64,000 bases of DNA from Levilactobacillus paucivorans (GTDB lineage: Bacteria > Bacillota > Bacilli > Lactobacillales > Lactobacillaceae), in the NCBI RefSeq assembly GCF_001437125.1, contig NZ_JQCA01000038.1, forward strand, positions 16,883 through 80,882, read 5' to 3'. Position numbers and translations under genes: made by a program. The first letter of the stretch is position 1. Every line of letters begins with the position of its first letter. Positions 48,044-59,211 of this stretch are shown here, in pieces. The notes below the pieces were generated by a model. That model did not search any database, was not told the origin of the DNA, and worked only from the letters and a program-made list of their open reading frames with translations.

Positions 48044-48565
48044 CTAATTTAACCAATTATACACCCAACGAATCGGGAAATATAAGATGACATACAACGC
48101 GAGATTAAGAGCTAGTGTGGGACCTAAGGTATTCACCAAAAATGAACTCCCAGAGATGACGGTCATATGCACCACACGACTAGCCAAGAATCCTAGCCCC
48201 TCAACTAAGGTAATATCAATAAAGTAAATTAATAGTCCACTGAGAAAGTTGGGACTAATGTAGGTCACCATGATCCGCGTCACATACACAACTAAAGGAA
48301 AGATGAAGATGTAAACCCCAAAAATCCCAGTGTAGTACAGATCAAAGACGGCCCCGGCCACAATGGCCCAGCGACCCAATGGCATCGTCACATTCTCCTC
48401 ATAGAGAACAGCCGTGACTAACCATAACACGACCAAGTGGCTCACCATGACCGTGGGGTAGTTAAACATTTGGCTACTAAAAATATGACTCAGACTGCCG
48501 TCTAGCAGAAGCATAATCAATAAGCCAATGGGAAAACCAAAACGTAACTTTGATAATCGATACAC
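48044..48565 (-). CDS. mreD: Rod shape-determining protein MreD
   Basis: A 173-residue membrane protein of about five to six helices with the MreD pattern (LMLLLDGSLSHIF, LYYTGIFGVYIFIFPLVVYV). It works in the MreBCD elongation complex. It lies 12 bp after mreC and directly before minC. Confidence 0.9.
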   Translation of the reverse strand: MYRLSKLRFGFPIGLLIMLLLDGSLSHIFSSQMFNYPTVMVSHLVVLWLVTAVLYEENVTMPLGRWAIVAGAVFDLYYTGIFGVYIFIFPLVVYVTRIMVTYISPNFLSGLLIYFIDITLVEGLGFLASRVVHMTVISGSSFLVNTLGPTLALNLALYVILYFPIRWVYNWLN

Positions 48566-48577
48566 GTCTTAGCCCCC

Positions 48578-49429
48578 CTACTGCTTCGTAACAGCGACTG
48601 TGACGATGTTTAAGTCGGTCAGATCGGTCGCTGGCGTGATGTATAGCTTCGTTGACAACCCGTAGTCATCGCCGCCAGTTTCGGCAACTTTTCCGACGTA
48701 CAAGCCCTTAGGCGTCACGCCACCAAGCCCACTCGTAACGACCTTGTCGCCCTTGTGAATCTTGGCTTTGGTGGTGATGTTATTCATCGTAATCTGTCCC
48801 GTTGCGGACTTGTAACCACTCAGAACCCCGTTAACCGTGGCCCCAGACTTCGTGGTAATCTGAACGGCGAATCGGTTAGCGGAATCGTTATTATCCGTAA
48901 TCAATTCAACCTTAGAGTTCGTCTTGTTCACCTCGGCAACCCGGCCAATCAGGCCAGATCCGGACATGACCGGCATGTTCTTCTGCACGCCAGCTGATGA
49001 GCCCTTGTTAATGACCACTTGGTTTTGCCAAGATGATGGCGTCCGCGTAATAACGGCGGCCGAAACGGCGGTGTAGTCCGTCAACGAATCATTTAGCTTA
49101 ACCTGTTGGTTCAGTTGTTTGTTTTCTTTAGCTAAGGTTTGATCCCGCACCTTGGTCTGGGCAAGTTCACTCACCTGCTTCTTCAACTGTTGGTTTTCTT
49201 GATAGGTGTTCAATAACTCCGAAACGGAGCTAACTGAACCACTTAAGCCATTGGCAGGGAGGGCCACTACCCGGTCCGCTAAACCAACAATATCGTTACC
49301 GAACTGTTGAATTAAAGGTGGCGTAGACCGCTTGTTACGAATCACCACGGATACCGTCATCAAAGCAAAGCTAACAATCAGGCAGACGATGATAATCACC
49401 AGTCGCCGATTGAAAGAAAATTTCCGCAT
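48578..49429 (-). CDS. mreC: Rod shape-determining protein MreC
   Basis: A 283-residue protein with one N-terminal helix, a coiled coil (YQENQQLKKQVSELAQTK) and two beta domains (VVINKGSSAGVQKNMPV, KGDKVVTSGLGG). It bridges MreB and the wall synthases outside the membrane. The start at 49429 follows GGAGG; 13 extra residues in the longer reading are not conserved. Confidence 0.94.
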   Translation of the reverse strand: MRKFSFNRRLVIIIVCLIVSFALMTVSVVIRNKRSTPPLIQQFGNDIVGLADRVVALPANGLSGSVSSVSELLNTYQENQQLKKQVSELAQTKVRDQTLAKENKQLNQQVKLNDSLTDYTAVSAAVITRTPSSWQNQVVINKGSSAGVQKNMPVMSGSGLIGRVAEVNKTNSKVELITDNNDSANRFAVQITTKSGATVNGVLSGYKSATGQITMNNITTKAKIHKGDKVVTSGLGGVTPKGLYVGKVAETGGDDYGLSTKLYITPATDLTDLNIVTVAVTKQ

Positions 49430-49480
49430 GTTTGACCTCCATCTTGTTCGCCAGTTGTGCCGAAACACTCTAGCGTCACA

Positions 49481-49510
49481 ATAAAGAAGCGGGAAGCTGC
49501 CTTCCCGCTA
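49481..49510 (-). terminator. Hairpin between mreB and mreC
   Basis: The 9-bp perfect stem AGCGGGAAG/CTTCCCGCT with a 4-nt loop is followed on the minus strand by TCTTTATT. A partial terminator would set mreB above mreCD expression. Confidence 0.7.
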
Positions 49511-49514
49511 GTCC

Positions 49515-50519
49515 CTATTTCTTCTTCATGACATCGATACTCTTTAATGATTCACCTGTTCCGGCAGCCACACAATCCAAAGGATCACTGGCAATCGAAA
49601 CGGGTACCTTAGTGGCATCAGCAATAACTTCTGATAAGTTTTGCAGTAAAGCACCACCACCGGTTAAGACGATCCCATGATCAATCACGTCGGCAGCAAT
49701 TTCAGGAGACGTTTCTTCCAACGTTTCCTTGATTGCGGTGATGACGTCTTGAACGGGTTCTTGAATGGCCTTGGCCACGTCAACAGCTGAAACTTCAACG
49801 GCCTTAGGCAATCCGGTAACCAGGTCACGTCCACGAATCGTGGACCCGTCCATCTTTTCAGCAGCGTCAACTGAGGCTGATCCAATATCCATCTTTAATT
49901 TTTCTGCGGTCCGTTCCCCAATCAAGAGATTGAAGTTCGACCGAACGTAAGTCGCAATGGCTTCGTCCAGCTTGTCACCGGCAACTCGAATGGAGCGGCT
50001 TGAGACAATCCCACCTAATGAGATAGTGGCCACATCTGTGGTCCCACCACCCATGTCGACAACCATGCTACCAGTTGGGTCCATGACGGGTAACCCGGCA
50101 CCGATCGCTGCAGCAAATGGTTCTTCGATAACGTAAGCGTCACGCGCACCGGCAACCCGAGTTGCGTCGATGACTGCTCGCTTTTCAACTTCTGTGACAC
50201 CACTTGGCACACAAACCATTACGTAAGGCTTGCCGTTTGAACGGCCCAAAGTCTTTTCGATGAAGTACTTCATCATGGCAACGGTCGTATCATAATCTGC
50301 GATAACCCCGTCTTTCATTGGCCGAATGGCAACAATACTTGCCGGCGTACGGCCGATCATGGCACGAGCATCTTCACCAACGGACACAATTTCCCCAGAC
50401 TTTGTGTTCTTGGCGACAACAGAAGGTTCGCGTAGAACGATTCCTTTACCGTCAACGTACACAATCGTATTGGCGGTACCAAGATCGATTCCAATATTTT
50501 TCGTTCCTAATCCGAACAC
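49515..50519 (-). CDS. mreB: Rod shape-determining actin MreB
   Basis: A 334-residue bacterial actin. Phosphate 1 is IDLGTANT, phosphate 2 [10 protein letters not shown], and the adenosine motif [11 protein letters not shown]. It forms membrane filaments guiding lateral wall synthesis. Translation seems to start at GTG ([12 protein letters not shown]) with AAGGGATG upstream. An extended -10 (TGTTATAAT) lies at 50584-50591. Confidence 0.96.
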   Translation of the reverse strand: MFGLGTKNIGIDLGTANTIVYVDGKGIVLREPSVVAKNTKSGEIVSVGEDARAMIGRTPASIVAIRPMKDGVIADYDTTVAMMKYFIEKTLGRSNGKPYVMVCVPSGVTEVEKRAVIDATRVAGARDAYVIEEPFAAAIGAGLPVMDPTGSMVVDMGGGTTDVATISLGGIVSSRSIRVAGDKLDEAIATYVRSNFNLLIGERTAEKLKMDIGSASVDAAEKMDGSTIRGRDLVTGLPKAVEVSAVDVAKAIQEPVQDVITAIKETLEETSPEIAADVIDHGIVLTGGGALLQNLSEVIADATKVPVSIASDPLDCVAAGTGESLKSIDVMKKK

Positions 50520-50670
50520 AGTGTTTCATCCCTTCATTGTCAACAAAATTTTTTAGTTATTTGTCTTATTCATTGATAGACGTATTATAACATACCTATC
50601 TACGTGAGAACACGTCGTCACTGACAAGAATACCGAACTTTTAACGAGAAAGAAATAGGTAAAACTGATT

Positions 50671-51336
50671 TTAATCAGATTTTAAACGTTCTGTCTTATT
50701 CGTCGCAGGTGGCAGTGGCAAGATCCCGGCCTCACGGAGACTGAAGTAGGCTTGTAGGCCAACGACAAAGCCGTCCAGAACCGGAATTCCCATCAGTTCA
50801 CCACACGCCGCTAAGCGGTGCATAAAAGCCAGATCGTTCGGAGATGGCTCGGCCGATCCACTTGGATGGTTATGTGCGATGATCACGCCAGCCGCCCCAC
50901 TCATTACCGCGAGTTGAAAGATCTCCCGGGGATGAACGGGACAACTGGTCAGGGTCCCCTGAAACACCGTCTGTCGTTCTAAAATACGGTGCTTGGCATC
51001 GAGCACAAATACCTCGACTCGCTCCTGTGGCAGGTAACGCAAGTCGGCCATTAGGCGTTGCCCCATCTGACCACTGGCCAGGACTTCTCCCAGGAGTGGT
51101 CGCGGCGCGCGTTGCACCCAACGTCCCAGATCAATCGCCGTCAAAAGAGCTCGGCGGCGCGGTAAACCCGCCACATACTGTTGGCACTGTTGACGACTCG
51201 CATACCGTAGATTGGCAAGACTGTGAAAGTAACGGAAGAACCGCTCAACCTCACTGGTCTCTGCTAATCCTAAATGACGCATCACGCGTCCCAATAGTTG
51301 CCGTTCATTTTGACTCGTTACCTGTTCTTGCCGCAT
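50671..51336 (-). CDS. radC: RadC family JAB-domain protein
   Basis: A 221-residue protein. The N-terminal helical region precedes the MPN/JAB domain with the metal motif HNHPSGSAEPSPND and an upstream glutamate in REIFQLAV. Despite the name, a repair role is not established. It lies directly upstream of mreB and after folC, the standard Firmicute order. Confidence 0.93.
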   Translation of the reverse strand: MRQEQVTSQNERQLLGRVMRHLGLAETSEVERFFRYFHSLANLRYASRQQCQQYVAGLPRRRALLTAIDLGRWVQRAPRPLLGEVLASGQMGQRLMADLRYLPQERVEVFVLDAKHRILERQTVFQGTLTSCPVHPREIFQLAVMSGAAGVIIAHNHPSGSAEPSPNDLAFMHRLAACGELMGIPVLDGFVVGLQAYFSLREAGILPLPPATNKTERLKSD

Positions 51337-51379
51337 ATTGCCTCAGCTCCTTACGGGTAACTCCGTAAAGCGAGCCGGC

Positions 51380-52699
51380 TTATTCGTCGGTATCCTTAAA
51401 ATAGTGCCGAACTTCCGAAATAAAGTAGAGTGACCCCGTCAAAAGCACCAGGTCATCGGCGGAAATGCTCGACAACACTTCCTTTAGGGCACTCGGCCAG
51501 TCAGGCGCCATCGTGATCCGTTTGTGCGAGGCCACCGCATCTTCTAATGCCTGTGGCGTGGCCGCAGAACGCTTTCCCGGTCCCTGGAACTGCGTCACGA
51601 CAATGTGCACGTTAGGCACGGTGAGTAACGTCTGAACCATCTTCTCGTACTGCTTATCTGCCAATACCGCCAAAACAATATAAATATCATGTTGCTTGAA
51701 GTGTTGCCGCAACAGGTGGGCCAACTCCAGCATTGCCGGTTCGTTATGCGCCCCGTCGATCGCAATCAGAGGCTCCGCATTCAGCCGTTCGAAACGACCT
51801 GGCCAGGCAGTGTGTCGCAAGCCTTCACGGATATCTACCAACCGCATCGGTAGATGTCGCAACTGATGATAGGTGGTAAAGGCCGTTAACGCCGTGGCTG
51901 CATTGTCGATCTGATATTCTCCCAGCAGGTCAATCTCCAAGTGGCGCCAACGCCGATCACCCCAGTGGTAATCAAAGCGTTCACCCCACCCGTCCTCTGG
52001 CCGATTCTTAACGGTAAAGTTGCGTCCTAAGGCCCGCACATCCGTGTGTTGGCGAGTGGCGGTCTCGTCCATCACCGCTAAGGCATCCGGCGTCAAACGA
52101 CCACAGACCACTGGAACACCCTGCTTAATGATTCCGGCTTTTTGGGTCGCAATCTTGGGAATGGTATCGCCTAAAATCTTCATGTGATCCATGCCAATCG
52201 TGGTAATGACGGACACGGCCGGTGTGATGATGTTCGTCGAATCATACAGGCCACCCAGTCCGACCTCGACAATCACGATATCCACGGAATGGCTGGCAAA
52301 ATAACAGAACATGAGGGCCGTGTCAATTTCAAATTCGGTGGGTCCCTCGGCCCCTAACTCCTGGTCTAATTGAGCCACGACTGGTTGAATCTGATTGACC
52401 ATTGCCAGCAGATCGTCGTCAGGAATTGGCTGACCATCGGTACTGATCCGTTCGTTAAAGCGGGTGATAAATGGTGAGGTAAAGGTCCCCACTGTCTGGC
52501 CCTCGGCCATGAATAAATCTCGTAAGTAAGCCACCGTGGACCCCTTACCATTGGTCCCGGCAACGTGAATCATGTCTAACTTTTCTTGTGGATCACCCAA
52601 GATGTGCATGAACTCCCGCATTCGATCAAGTGTTGGCTTCTTCTTGAAGCGATCTCGACCGTGGATGAACGCTAAGGCTTCGTCGTACGTTTTTACCAA
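51380..52699 (-). CDS. folC: Folylpolyglutamate synthase / dihydrofolate synthase
   Basis: A 439-residue Mur-ligase-like enzyme adding glutamate to folates. The ATP motif VAGTNGKGST is near residue 47, TSPFITRFNERI follows, and EVGLGGLYDSTN and IDGAHNEPAMLEL mark the active site. The start appears to be TTG (52697-52699) with GGGAGG upstream. It lies just downstream of valS, commonly seen in Firmicutes. Confidence 0.93.
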   Translation of the reverse strand: MVKTYDEALAFIHGRDRFKKKPTLDRMREFMHILGDPQEKLDMIHVAGTNGKGSTVAYLRDLFMAEGQTVGTFTSPFITRFNERISTDGQPIPDDDLLAMVNQIQPVVAQLDQELGAEGPTEFEIDTALMFCYFASHSVDIVIVEVGLGGLYDSTNIITPAVSVITTIGMDHMKILGDTIPKIATQKAGIIKQGVPVVCGRLTPDALAVMDETATRQHTDVRALGRNFTVKNRPEDGWGERFDYHWGDRRWRHLEIDLLGEYQIDNAATALTAFTTYHQLRHLPMRLVDIREGLRHTAWPGRFERLNAEPLIAIDGAHNEPAMLELAHLLRQHFKQHDIYIVLAVLADKQYEKMVQTLLTVPNVHIVVTQFQGPGKRSAATPQALEDAVASHKRITMAPDWPSALKEVLSSISADDLVLLTGSLYFISEVRHYFKDTDE

Positions 52700-52731
52700 A
52701 ATAAAAACCTCCCGCTAAATCACTATTTCTT

Positions 52732-52737
52732 AGTGTA
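52732..52737 (-). promoter_or_regulatory. Possible folC extended -10 promoter
   Basis: TACACT preceded by TGC lies about 35 bp upstream of the folC start. No clear -35 sequence. Confidence 0.4.
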
Positions 52738-52885
52738 GCAGATTTTTTAGGAAGTGGGCCGCAATTGCACGATCCCCGATTAGAAATTATCCCACTCAGC
52801 CGAACTTCTTAAGAAAGCTTAAGGTTCTCTCAAAACATGCGTCAAATCAGCGTCATTTTTCGTTAGTACTAGTAAGGGGATCAGT

Positions 52886-52924
52886 TGAAAAAAATCACCA
52901 TCCCCCAACGGAGATGGTGATTTA
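52886..52924 (-). terminator. Intrinsic terminator of valS
   Basis: AAATCACCATC(TCC) pairs with (GGG)GATGGTGATTT on the minus strand, followed by TTTT. Confidence 0.88.
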
Positions 52925-52958
52925 TTAAGACCCTGTTTCAGTCTCACGTGATTTAAGT

Positions 52959-55625
52959 TTAAAGTTGGGCCTTGATGTCGGCTAAACGTTGTTGCGTGGC
53001 AGCTAACTTCTTTTCATTGTCAGCTTGCTTTTCTCGTTCGGCGTTAACCACATCTTCTGGCGCGTTGGCCACGAAGCGTTCGTTACCTAACTTCTTAGTA
53101 GCCCGCTGAACCTCGGCAGTAAACTTAGCAACCTCCTTGTCCAAACGTGCCGCCTCGTCGTTCAAGTCAACCAATTCAGCTAATGGTACGGAAACCTCGG
53201 CATCCGTAATCACAGCGGTCATGGCCAGCTTAGGCGCGGTCAGGTCAGCACCAATTTCAAAGTCCTTCGGGTGAACGAACCGGTCGATAAAGTCACGGTT
53301 GCCTTCGAAGACACTCTGTAGGTTGGCATTGCTGGTCTTGATCTGCAAGTCGATTGGCGTGGACATTGGCGCATTGGCTTCGGCCCGAATATTCCGAACA
53401 GCCTTGATCAAGTCGATCAGGCTGGTCATGTCGCTTTCCGCCTTGGCATTGCTAAATTCTGGGTGATCCACTGGGTAAGCGGCAGTCACTAAGGACTTGC
53501 CGTCATGTGGCATCGCTTGCCAGATAGCCTCGGTCACGAATGGCATGATCGGTTGGAGCAGACGCAAGGTTTGGTCTAGGACGTAGGCCAGTAGGTCTTG
53601 CTTAGTCGCCTTAGCGGCTTCATCGTCGCCGTTCAAGACTTCCTTACTCATTTCAATATACCAGTCACAGAAGTCGTTCCAGATAAAGTTGTATAGGGAA
53701 CGGCCAGCTTCACCAAAGTCGAACTTGTCGAACATTTCAGTGACGTGCTTAACCGTGTCGTTCAAGCGGCTCAGAATCCACTTGTCGGTCAGGTCCCACT
53801 TGTCGGCTGCAGGAACCACTGGCTTAGTGTTTTCATCCAAGTTCATGATGACGAACCGACTGGCGTTCCAAATCTTGTTGATGAAGTTCCAAGCGGAGTC
53901 CATCTTGTCATAACTGAATCGAACGTCTTGGCCCGCCGTTGAACCGGTAGACAGGAACCAACGCAAGGCATCGGCACCGTACTTGTCGATGACGTCCATT
54001 GGGTCAATCCCGTTACCCAGGGACTTACTCATCTTGCGACCGTCTTCGGCCCGAATCAACCCATGGATTAAGGCGTGCTTGAATGGGCGCCGTCCGGTAA
54101 ATTCAAGACTTTGGAAGATCATCCGAGAAACCCAGAAAGGAATGATGTCATAACCAGTTACTAAGGTATCTACTGGGAAGTACCGTTTGTAATCCGGCGC
54201 ATCGACATTTGGCCAGCCCATCGTGGAGAATGGCCACAGCGCACTGGAGAACCAGGTGTCTAAGACATCAGGATCTTGTTCCCAGTTTTCAATGTCCTTA
54301 GGAGCTTCTTCGTTAACGTAAACTTCGCCAGTCTTCTTGTTGTACCAGGCTGGAATCTGATGTCCCCACCAAAGTTGACGGGAGATAACCCAGTCATGAA
54401 TGTTCTCCATCCATTGCAAGAAGGTATCTTCGAACCGCTTAGGAACGAAGTCAACGGCGTCGTCACCCTTTTGGTTCTTGATGGCTGCTTCAGCAAGTGG
54501 CTTCATCTTCACGAACCATTGCGTCGAGAGCCGGGCTTCGACTTGAACCCCAGTCCGTTCAGAATGTCCAACAGCGTGAACAATTGGGTCAATCTTAATC
54601 ATTAACCCTTGTTCGTCCAGATCGGCAACCATGGCCTTACGGGCATCGAAACGGTCCATGCCAGCGTACTTGCCAGCGCGTTCGTTCATGGAGGCGTCTT
54701 CGTTCATGGTATTGATTCGTTCGAGATTGTGACGATTCCCAACTAAAAAGTCGTTAGGATCGTGGGCTGGCGTAATTTTCACCATCCCTGTCCCAAAGTT
54801 AATGTCGACGTATTGATCGGCAATAATTGGAATTTCACGGTTAGCCAGTGGCAAGATAACCTTTTTGCCAACTAGTTCCTTGTACCGGTCGTCATCGGGG
54901 TTAACGGCAACGGCCGTATCCCCCATCATGGTTTCAGGACGCGTCGTGGCAATTTCGATGTAGTGCTTGCCGTTAAACGTGTCATCTGGATTAGCAAATG
55001 GGTATTTAACGTGGTAGAAGGCACCCTTGTCGTCCTTGTGAATAACTTCAATATCAGAGAGCGCGGTCCGGGCTTGTGGGTCCCAGTTGATGATGTATTC
55101 ACCACGGTAGATCAGGCCCTTCTTGTACAAGGCAACAAAGACCTTCTTAACGGCGTCAGATAAGCCATCATCTAAGGTAAACCGTTCGCGAGAGTAATCC
55201 ATGGACAACCCCATCTTGGCCCATTGTTTGTGGATGGTTGCGGCGTATTCGTCCTTCCATTCCCAAACCTTGTTGACGAACTTTTCACGGCCGAGGTCGT
55301 AACGGGTAATCCCTTGTTCACGTAAGCGGGCTTCCACCTTGGCTTGCGTAGCGATCCCGGCATGGTCCATCCCCGGAAGCCAGAGCGTATCAAAGCCCTG
55401 CATCCGCTTTTGCCGGATGATCATGTCTTGTAAGGTCGTGTCCCAGGCATGGCCTAAATGCAGCTTCCCAGTAACATTTGGTGGTGGTAAAACGATCGAG
55501 TAAGGTTTGGCTTTCTTATCCCCACTCGGTTTAAAAACATCTTCATCAAGCCAAGTCTGGTAACGGCCGGCTTCGACGGCGGTTGGGTCATACTTGGTTG
55601 GCATATCAACTTGTTTGTCTGCCAT
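52959..55625 (-). CDS. valS: Valine--tRNA ligase
   Basis: An 888-residue class I synthetase. The HIGH motif is [13 protein letters not shown] is in [11 protein letters not shown], and the editing CP1 domain includes [19 protein letters not shown]-terminal coiled coil (about 820-888, [17 protein letters not shown]) contacts tRNA. The start at 55625 follows AAAGGA; the longer reading would begin inside the leader terminator. A T-box leader controls it. Confidence 0.97.
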   Translation of the reverse strand: MADKQVDMPTKYDPTAVEAGRYQTWLDEDVFKPSGDKKAKPYSIVLPPPNVTGKLHLGHAWDTTLQDMIIRQKRMQGFDTLWLPGMDHAGIATQAKVEARLREQGITRYDLGREKFVNKVWEWKDEYAATIHKQWAKMGLSMDYSRERFTLDDGLSDAVKKVFVALYKKGLIYRGEYIINWDPQARTALSDIEVIHKDDKGAFYHVKYPFANPDDTFNGKHYIEIATTRPETMMGDTAVAVNPDDDRYKELVGKKVILPLANREIPIIADQYVDINFGTGMVKITPAHDPNDFLVGNRHNLERINTMNEDASMNERAGKYAGMDRFDARKAMVADLDEQGLMIKIDPIVHAVGHSERTGVQVEARLSTQWFVKMKPLAEAAIKNQKGDDAVDFVPKRFEDTFLQWMENIHDWVISRQLWWGHQIPAWYNKKTGEVYVNEEAPKDIENWEQDPDVLDTWFSSALWPFSTMGWPNVDAPDYKRYFPVDTLVTGYDIIPFWVSRMIFQSLEFTGRRPFKHALIHGLIRAEDGRKMSKSLGNGIDPMDVIDKYGADALRWFLSTGSTAGQDVRFSYDKMDSAWNFINKIWNASRFVIMNLDENTKPVVPAADKWDLTDKWILSRLNDTVKHVTEMFDKFDFGEAGRSLYNFIWNDFCDWYIEMSKEVLNGDDEAAKATKQDLLAYVLDQTLRLLQPIMPFVTEAIWQAMPHDGKSLVTAAYPVDHPEFSNAKAESDMTSLIDLIKAVRNIRAEANAPMSTPIDLQIKTSNANLQSVFEGNRDFIDRFVHPKDFEIGADLTAPKLAMTAVITDAEVSVPLAELVDLNDEAARLDKEVAKFTAEVQRATKKLGNERFVANAPEDVVNAEREKQADNEKKLAATQQRLADIKAQL

Positions 55626-55904
55626 CAGAATCATTTCCTTTCTTGTGCTTAAGCTACGCGTTGGTGACACAAAAAAACTCTCCATCCTAAAAATTAGGAC
55701 GAAGAGTTCTTCGCGGTACCACCTAAATTGGGCGTTTATGCCCCACTTAACTTCTTTGTTAACGGAGAGTGCTCCGGAATGACCTTACTTTAAGTTCAGG
55801 TCATCAGCTCACAAGCTACGTTCACGTCTCACGACTGACCGGTTTTCAGCACCCCGGCTCTCTGCACAGTCCCTCAAACGCTACTGACTTGCTCCTAGCT
55901 ATTT
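55626..55904 (-). promoter_or_regulatory. T-box leader of valS (specifier GTA, Val)
   Basis: The T-box AGGTGGTACCGCG (55712-55724) precedes a 15-bp-arm terminator (55676-55708) with T7. In stem I, AGTA (55882-55885) faces GAA. The 5-nt strand CGTAG between GAA and the lower helix contains GTA (55817-55819), a valine codon. The UGGU bulge fits a tRNA with discriminator A. Confidence 0.93.
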
Positions 55905-55910
55905 TTAACT

Positions 55911-55939
55911 AGTCTACTCAATTTTGACCTAAAGATCAA
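55911..55939 (-). promoter_or_regulatory. valS promoter overlapping the 3' end of tpx
   Basis: TTGATC (55934-55939), 17 bp, TAGACT (55911-55916). The -35 lies inside the last codons of tpx. Confidence 0.7.
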
Positions 55940-56438
55940 CTCGTGGGACTAATTTTTCCAAAGCCTCGATGGCTTCTAGGTAGTTGGGTTCGTCGGACTG
56001 TTCAGTGACAATCTGACGGTAAACAATCTTACCCGTCTCGTCGATGATCCAGATTGAACGAGCCAAGTTACCCAAATTTGGCACGTACAGACCCATTTCG
56101 TAACCGAAGGAAAGTTCTTCATCGGATAACAGGTCGACGTTTTCAACGCCTTGGGCGGCACACCAACCAGTCTGTTGGGCGATTGAATTGTTCGAAATCG
56201 TCGCAAACCGAGCAGCTGGATAGTGGTCCGCTTGCTGGGTGAACTTCCGCGTTTGCAACGTGCAAACTGGTGTCTCAAGGTCCGGAACAACACTGATCAA
56301 TGTCACTTTACCAATCAAATTTGCCGTTTTAACCTTGACGTCTTTCTGATCAAAAACTTTAAACTTTGGTAACTGATCCCCTACTTCTGGCAGCGTGCCG
56401 GAGAGAGAAAATGTATTGCCGAGCCGTGTAACTTCCAC
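55929..56438 (-). CDS. tpx: Thiol peroxidase (Tpx-type peroxiredoxin)
   Basis: A 169-residue atypical 2-Cys peroxiredoxin reducing hydroperoxides with thioredoxin. The peroxidatic Cys is in ETPVCTLQTR, and the resolving Cys is probably that of GWCAAQGVENV. SVVPDLETP and NLARSIWIIDETG are family segments. The start is GTG at 56438 with AAGGGG upstream; the six residues above it lack a site. trxA lies elsewhere in the window. Confidence 0.9.
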   Translation of the reverse strand: MEVTRLGNTFSLSGTLPEVGDQLPKFKVFDQKDVKVKTANLIGKVTLISVVPDLETPVCTLQTRKFTQQADHYPAARFATISNNSIAQQTGWCAAQGVENVDLLSDEELSFGYEMGLYVPNLGNLARSIWIIDETGKIVYRQIVTEQSDEPNYLEAIEALEKLVPRVDL

Positions 56439-56589
56439 GCAGATCAACCCCTTCAAGATGTTTATCGGTAGAACCGATATCTGTTTTAATTATCCCGCAA
56501 CTAGGGGGGCAAAGACAAGCGTTTTGCTATAAAATCACGAAAAACTCAAGTTTAGCCACCTAACTGGTTCGGTGAAGACCAACAGAATG

Positions 56590-56623
56590 TGAAAAACGCC
56601 CTGGGCCAAAGCCCAGAGCGTTC
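56590..56623 (-). terminator. Intrinsic terminator of thiI
   Basis: AACGCTCTGGGC pairs with GCCCAGGGCGTT (one mismatch) on the minus strand, followed by a T-run. Confidence 0.88.
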
Positions 56624-56644
56624 CATCTAAAGGTTGTCGTCAAA

Positions 56645-57862
56645 TTAAAGTAATTCGGCGAAGACATCTTCGTTTTGATTCAGGTAGTTATCCCCAGGAC
56701 GAATCTCGGAAATGACGATCCCATCAAGGGCTTCCTTCATCAGGCCTTCAACGTCGATGTACCCCTCATACTTCCGGGTCTTCTCCAGATCCGGACGTGT
56801 CTTAGGAGACGGCGGCGTGAAGATGGTACAGCAGTCCTCGTATGGCAAGATAGACAGATCATAGGTGTCGATGTCTTCAGCAACCTTGATGATTTCCGTC
56901 TTATCGAGCGACAACAATGGCCGTAAGATCGGCATCGTCGTCACATCGTTAATGGCTTGCATACTGTCGAGTGTCTGAGAAGCGACTTGCCCCAGAGATT
57001 CTCCATTGAAGATCCCCTTAGCATGACGCATTTCGGCAATCGCCACGGTCAAACGGAGCATTAACCGCCGTTGAACGGTCATCAGATAACCTTCGGGCAC
57101 CTTTTCCTTGATCGTTTCTTGGATCTTGGTGAAGGGTACCTGAATGAACTGAATTCCACCGGAATAACCGGCCAACTTAGCCGTCAGTTCCTTGGCCTTA
57201 GCCAGGGCTTGTTCGGACGTGTATGGCGGACTGAAGAAGTGCACCATATCAATCTTAACCCCACGACGCATGGCGTAGTAAGACGCAACTGGCGAGTCAA
57301 TCCCACCGGACAGCATCATCACGGCCTTACCACCGGTGCCGACTGGTAATCCACCGGCACCTTGAATGGTCTTACCGGACAGGTAAACCCCATTCATCCG
57401 AACTTCAACCCGAAGTTCAATATCGGGATGCTTCATTTGGACAGTGATTCCGGGAACGCCATCCAAGATGGTGTCACCCATGATGTTATTCATTTGGTAG
57501 GTGTCGTACTTGAATTCCTTGTCTTGACGACGCGTGTTAATCTTAAACGTCATCCCGGGTTCGAAGACTTCCTTGACCATGGCCACCGCGGCTGCTTTGA
57601 TGGCATCAAGGTCCTTATCCACTTTCACAGAAGGTGAGAAGTTTTCGATCCCGAAGACACCCTTCAGGCGTTCCATGACGGCGCTTGAGTCTGCCCCGTT
57701 CAATGTGACGTGTAACCGGTCGTGTTGTGCTTTAACTTCTAATCCGTCAAATTCGCTCAGTGCTTTGCGAACATTTTGGCCTAGCTGCTTGATGAAGTCC
57801 TTCTTGTTCTTTCCCTTCGTCGACAGCTCGCCGTAACGGACCATAATTTCACTGTATTCCAT
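56645..57862 (-). CDS. thiI: tRNA 4-thiouridine synthetase ThiI
   Basis: A 405-residue enzyme making s4U8 in tRNA, with a role in thiazole sulfur transfer in some species. The N-terminal ferredoxin-like region and THUMP domain (about 60-165) precede the PP-loop ATPase [13 protein letters not shown]. The C-terminal rhodanese domain of the E. coli type is absent, usual for Firmicutes. It lies 19 bp after nifS, its likely sulfur donor. Confidence 0.95.
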   Translation of the reverse strand: MEYSEIMVRYGELSTKGKNKKDFIKQLGQNVRKALSEFDGLEVKAQHDRLHVTLNGADSSAVMERLKGVFGIENFSPSVKVDKDLDAIKAAAVAMVKEVFEPGMTFKINTRRQDKEFKYDTYQMNNIMGDTILDGVPGITVQMKHPDIELRVEVRMNGVYLSGKTIQGAGGLPVGTGGKAVMMLSGGIDSPVASYYAMRRGVKIDMVHFFSPPYTSEQALAKAKELTAKLAGYSGGIQFIQVPFTKIQETIKEKVPEGYLMTVQRRLMLRLTVAIAEMRHAKGIFNGESLGQVASQTLDSMQAINDVTTMPILRPLLSLDKTEIIKVAEDIDTYDLSILPYEDCCTIFTPPSPKTRPDLEKTRKYEGYIDVEGLMKEALDGIVISEIRPGDNYLNQNEDVFAELL

Positions 57863-57881
57863 TGCGCGACCCCTTTCGTAG

Positions 57882-59027
57882 TTAGGCTAACTTTTCAAAT
57901 TGCGTATAGAGTTCGTCAAATACGCGGTTAAATTCTTCGGCTTCCGCCATGGTGTTGTGTTCGTCCAACGAAATCCGAATGGCACTGGTGGCAATGCCAT
58001 CATCGACCTTCATGGCCTGTAACGTGCTGGACTCCACGTGCTTCTTGGATGAGCAAGCACTGGTCGTTGAAATATAGATATCATGTTCCTCAAAGGCATG
58101 CACGACCGTCTCTCCGCGGACACCAGCGATTGCAAAACACAGAATGTGTGGGGCAAACACGGGTAAGTCCTTAGAGAAAATCGTCACGTTAGGAAAGGCT
58201 TCAACATGGTGCAAGATCGCTAAACGAATCTCGCGTTGACGCTTAACCTTGGCATCCTCACCGTCGAGTAATAACCGTAGGGCCTTAGCCATTGCGGCAA
58301 TAGCGGGTAAGTTTTCGGTACCAGAACGCAGATTCCGTTCCTGTCCCCCACCGGCCATCAGCGGCGCGATTTGACGTCCTTGGCGTTTGTACATAAAGCC
58401 AATACCGCGAGGCGCATGGAACTTGTGCCCGGAGAAGGTCACAAAGTCAACCCGGTCATTAAAGATCTTGTCGGCTAAACCTTTCCCAATCCCCTGAACG
58501 GCATCAATGTGCCAGTGGATGCTAGGAAAGTCGCGCATGACATCGGCAATTTCATCGAGTGGTTGAACCGCTCCGATTTCATTGTTAACGGCCATGGTTG
58601 AGACCAGGATCGTGGTAGGCTTGATCGCTGCCCGCAAGTCGGCGGCAGAGACCCGTCCATTTTCATCGACGGGTAGGTACGTGACCTCAAAACCCTGTTG
58701 CTTCAGTTGTTCCATGGAATTGTGAACGGCTGGATGTTCAACCTCGGTGGTGATCAGGTGATTGCCAAACTCACGCTTAGCCATCGCCGTTCCCTTGATT
58801 GCCCAATTATCACCTTCGGTACCGCCACTCGTGAAGAGAATCTCACTGAGCTTGGCCCCGACGAGATCGGCAATCTGTTGGCGTGATTGTTCCAACAGGT
58901 TAAAAGCCTGTTCCCCAAATTTATGCAGACTAGAAGGATTTCCCCAGTAGTTCGCGCTAACTTTGGCGTACGTATCAACCACTTCCGGTGCGGCTTTGGT
59001 CGTGGCACTGTTATCAAAATAAATCAT
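57882..59027 (-). CDS. Cysteine desulfurase (NifS/IscS-like)
   Basis: A 381-residue PLP enzyme of class V. The start [11 protein letters not shown] is typical, the PLP lysine is in [12 protein letters not shown], and the persulfide cysteine in [10 protein letters not shown]. It supplies sulfur to ThiI, encoded directly downstream, as with NifZ-ThiI in Bacillus. A promoter TTGTGA-17-TATAAT lies at 59084-59112. Confidence 0.93.
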   Translation of the reverse strand: MIYFDNSATTKAAPEVVDTYAKVSANYWGNPSSLHKFGEQAFNLLEQSRQQIADLVGAKLSEILFTSGGTEGDNWAIKGTAMAKREFGNHLITTEVEHPAVHNSMEQLKQQGFEVTYLPVDENGRVSAADLRAAIKPTTILVSTMAVNNEIGAVQPLDEIADVMRDFPSIHWHIDAVQGIGKGLADKIFNDRVDFVTFSGHKFHAPRGIGFMYKRQGRQIAPLMAGGGQERNLRSGTENLPAIAAMAKALRLLLDGEDAKVKRQREIRLAILHHVEAFPNVTIFSKDLPVFAPHILCFAIAGVRGETVVHAFEEHDIYISTTSACSSKKHVESSTLQAMKVDDGIATSAIRISLDEHNTMAEAEEFNRVFDELYTQFEKLA

Positions 59028-59083
59028 ACTGAACCCTCTTATTCTATTTTCTATTGGTTCGACTCCGATAGAAATTCTTACTA

Positions 59084-59112
59084 ATTATAAACACAAAATT
59101 CGTCAATCACAA
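59084..59112 (-). promoter_or_regulatory. Promoter of the desulfurase-thiI operon
   Basis: TTGTGA (59107-59112), 17 bp, TATAAT (59084-59089). Confidence 0.75.
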
Positions 59113-59169
59113 GCCCCATGCCTCGTGATTACGGTTTCAGTGGGATTGCTCTCTGAAAAATTTGGCATA

Positions 59170-59205
59170 ATAAAAAGAGTTCAGGTTGTCCCCAAACTCT
59201 TTCCG
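59170..59205 (-). terminator. Intrinsic terminator of ezrA
   Basis: AAAGAGTT pairs with AACTCTTT on the minus strand, followed by TTATT. Confidence 0.78.
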
Positions 59206-59211
59206 ATTGAC

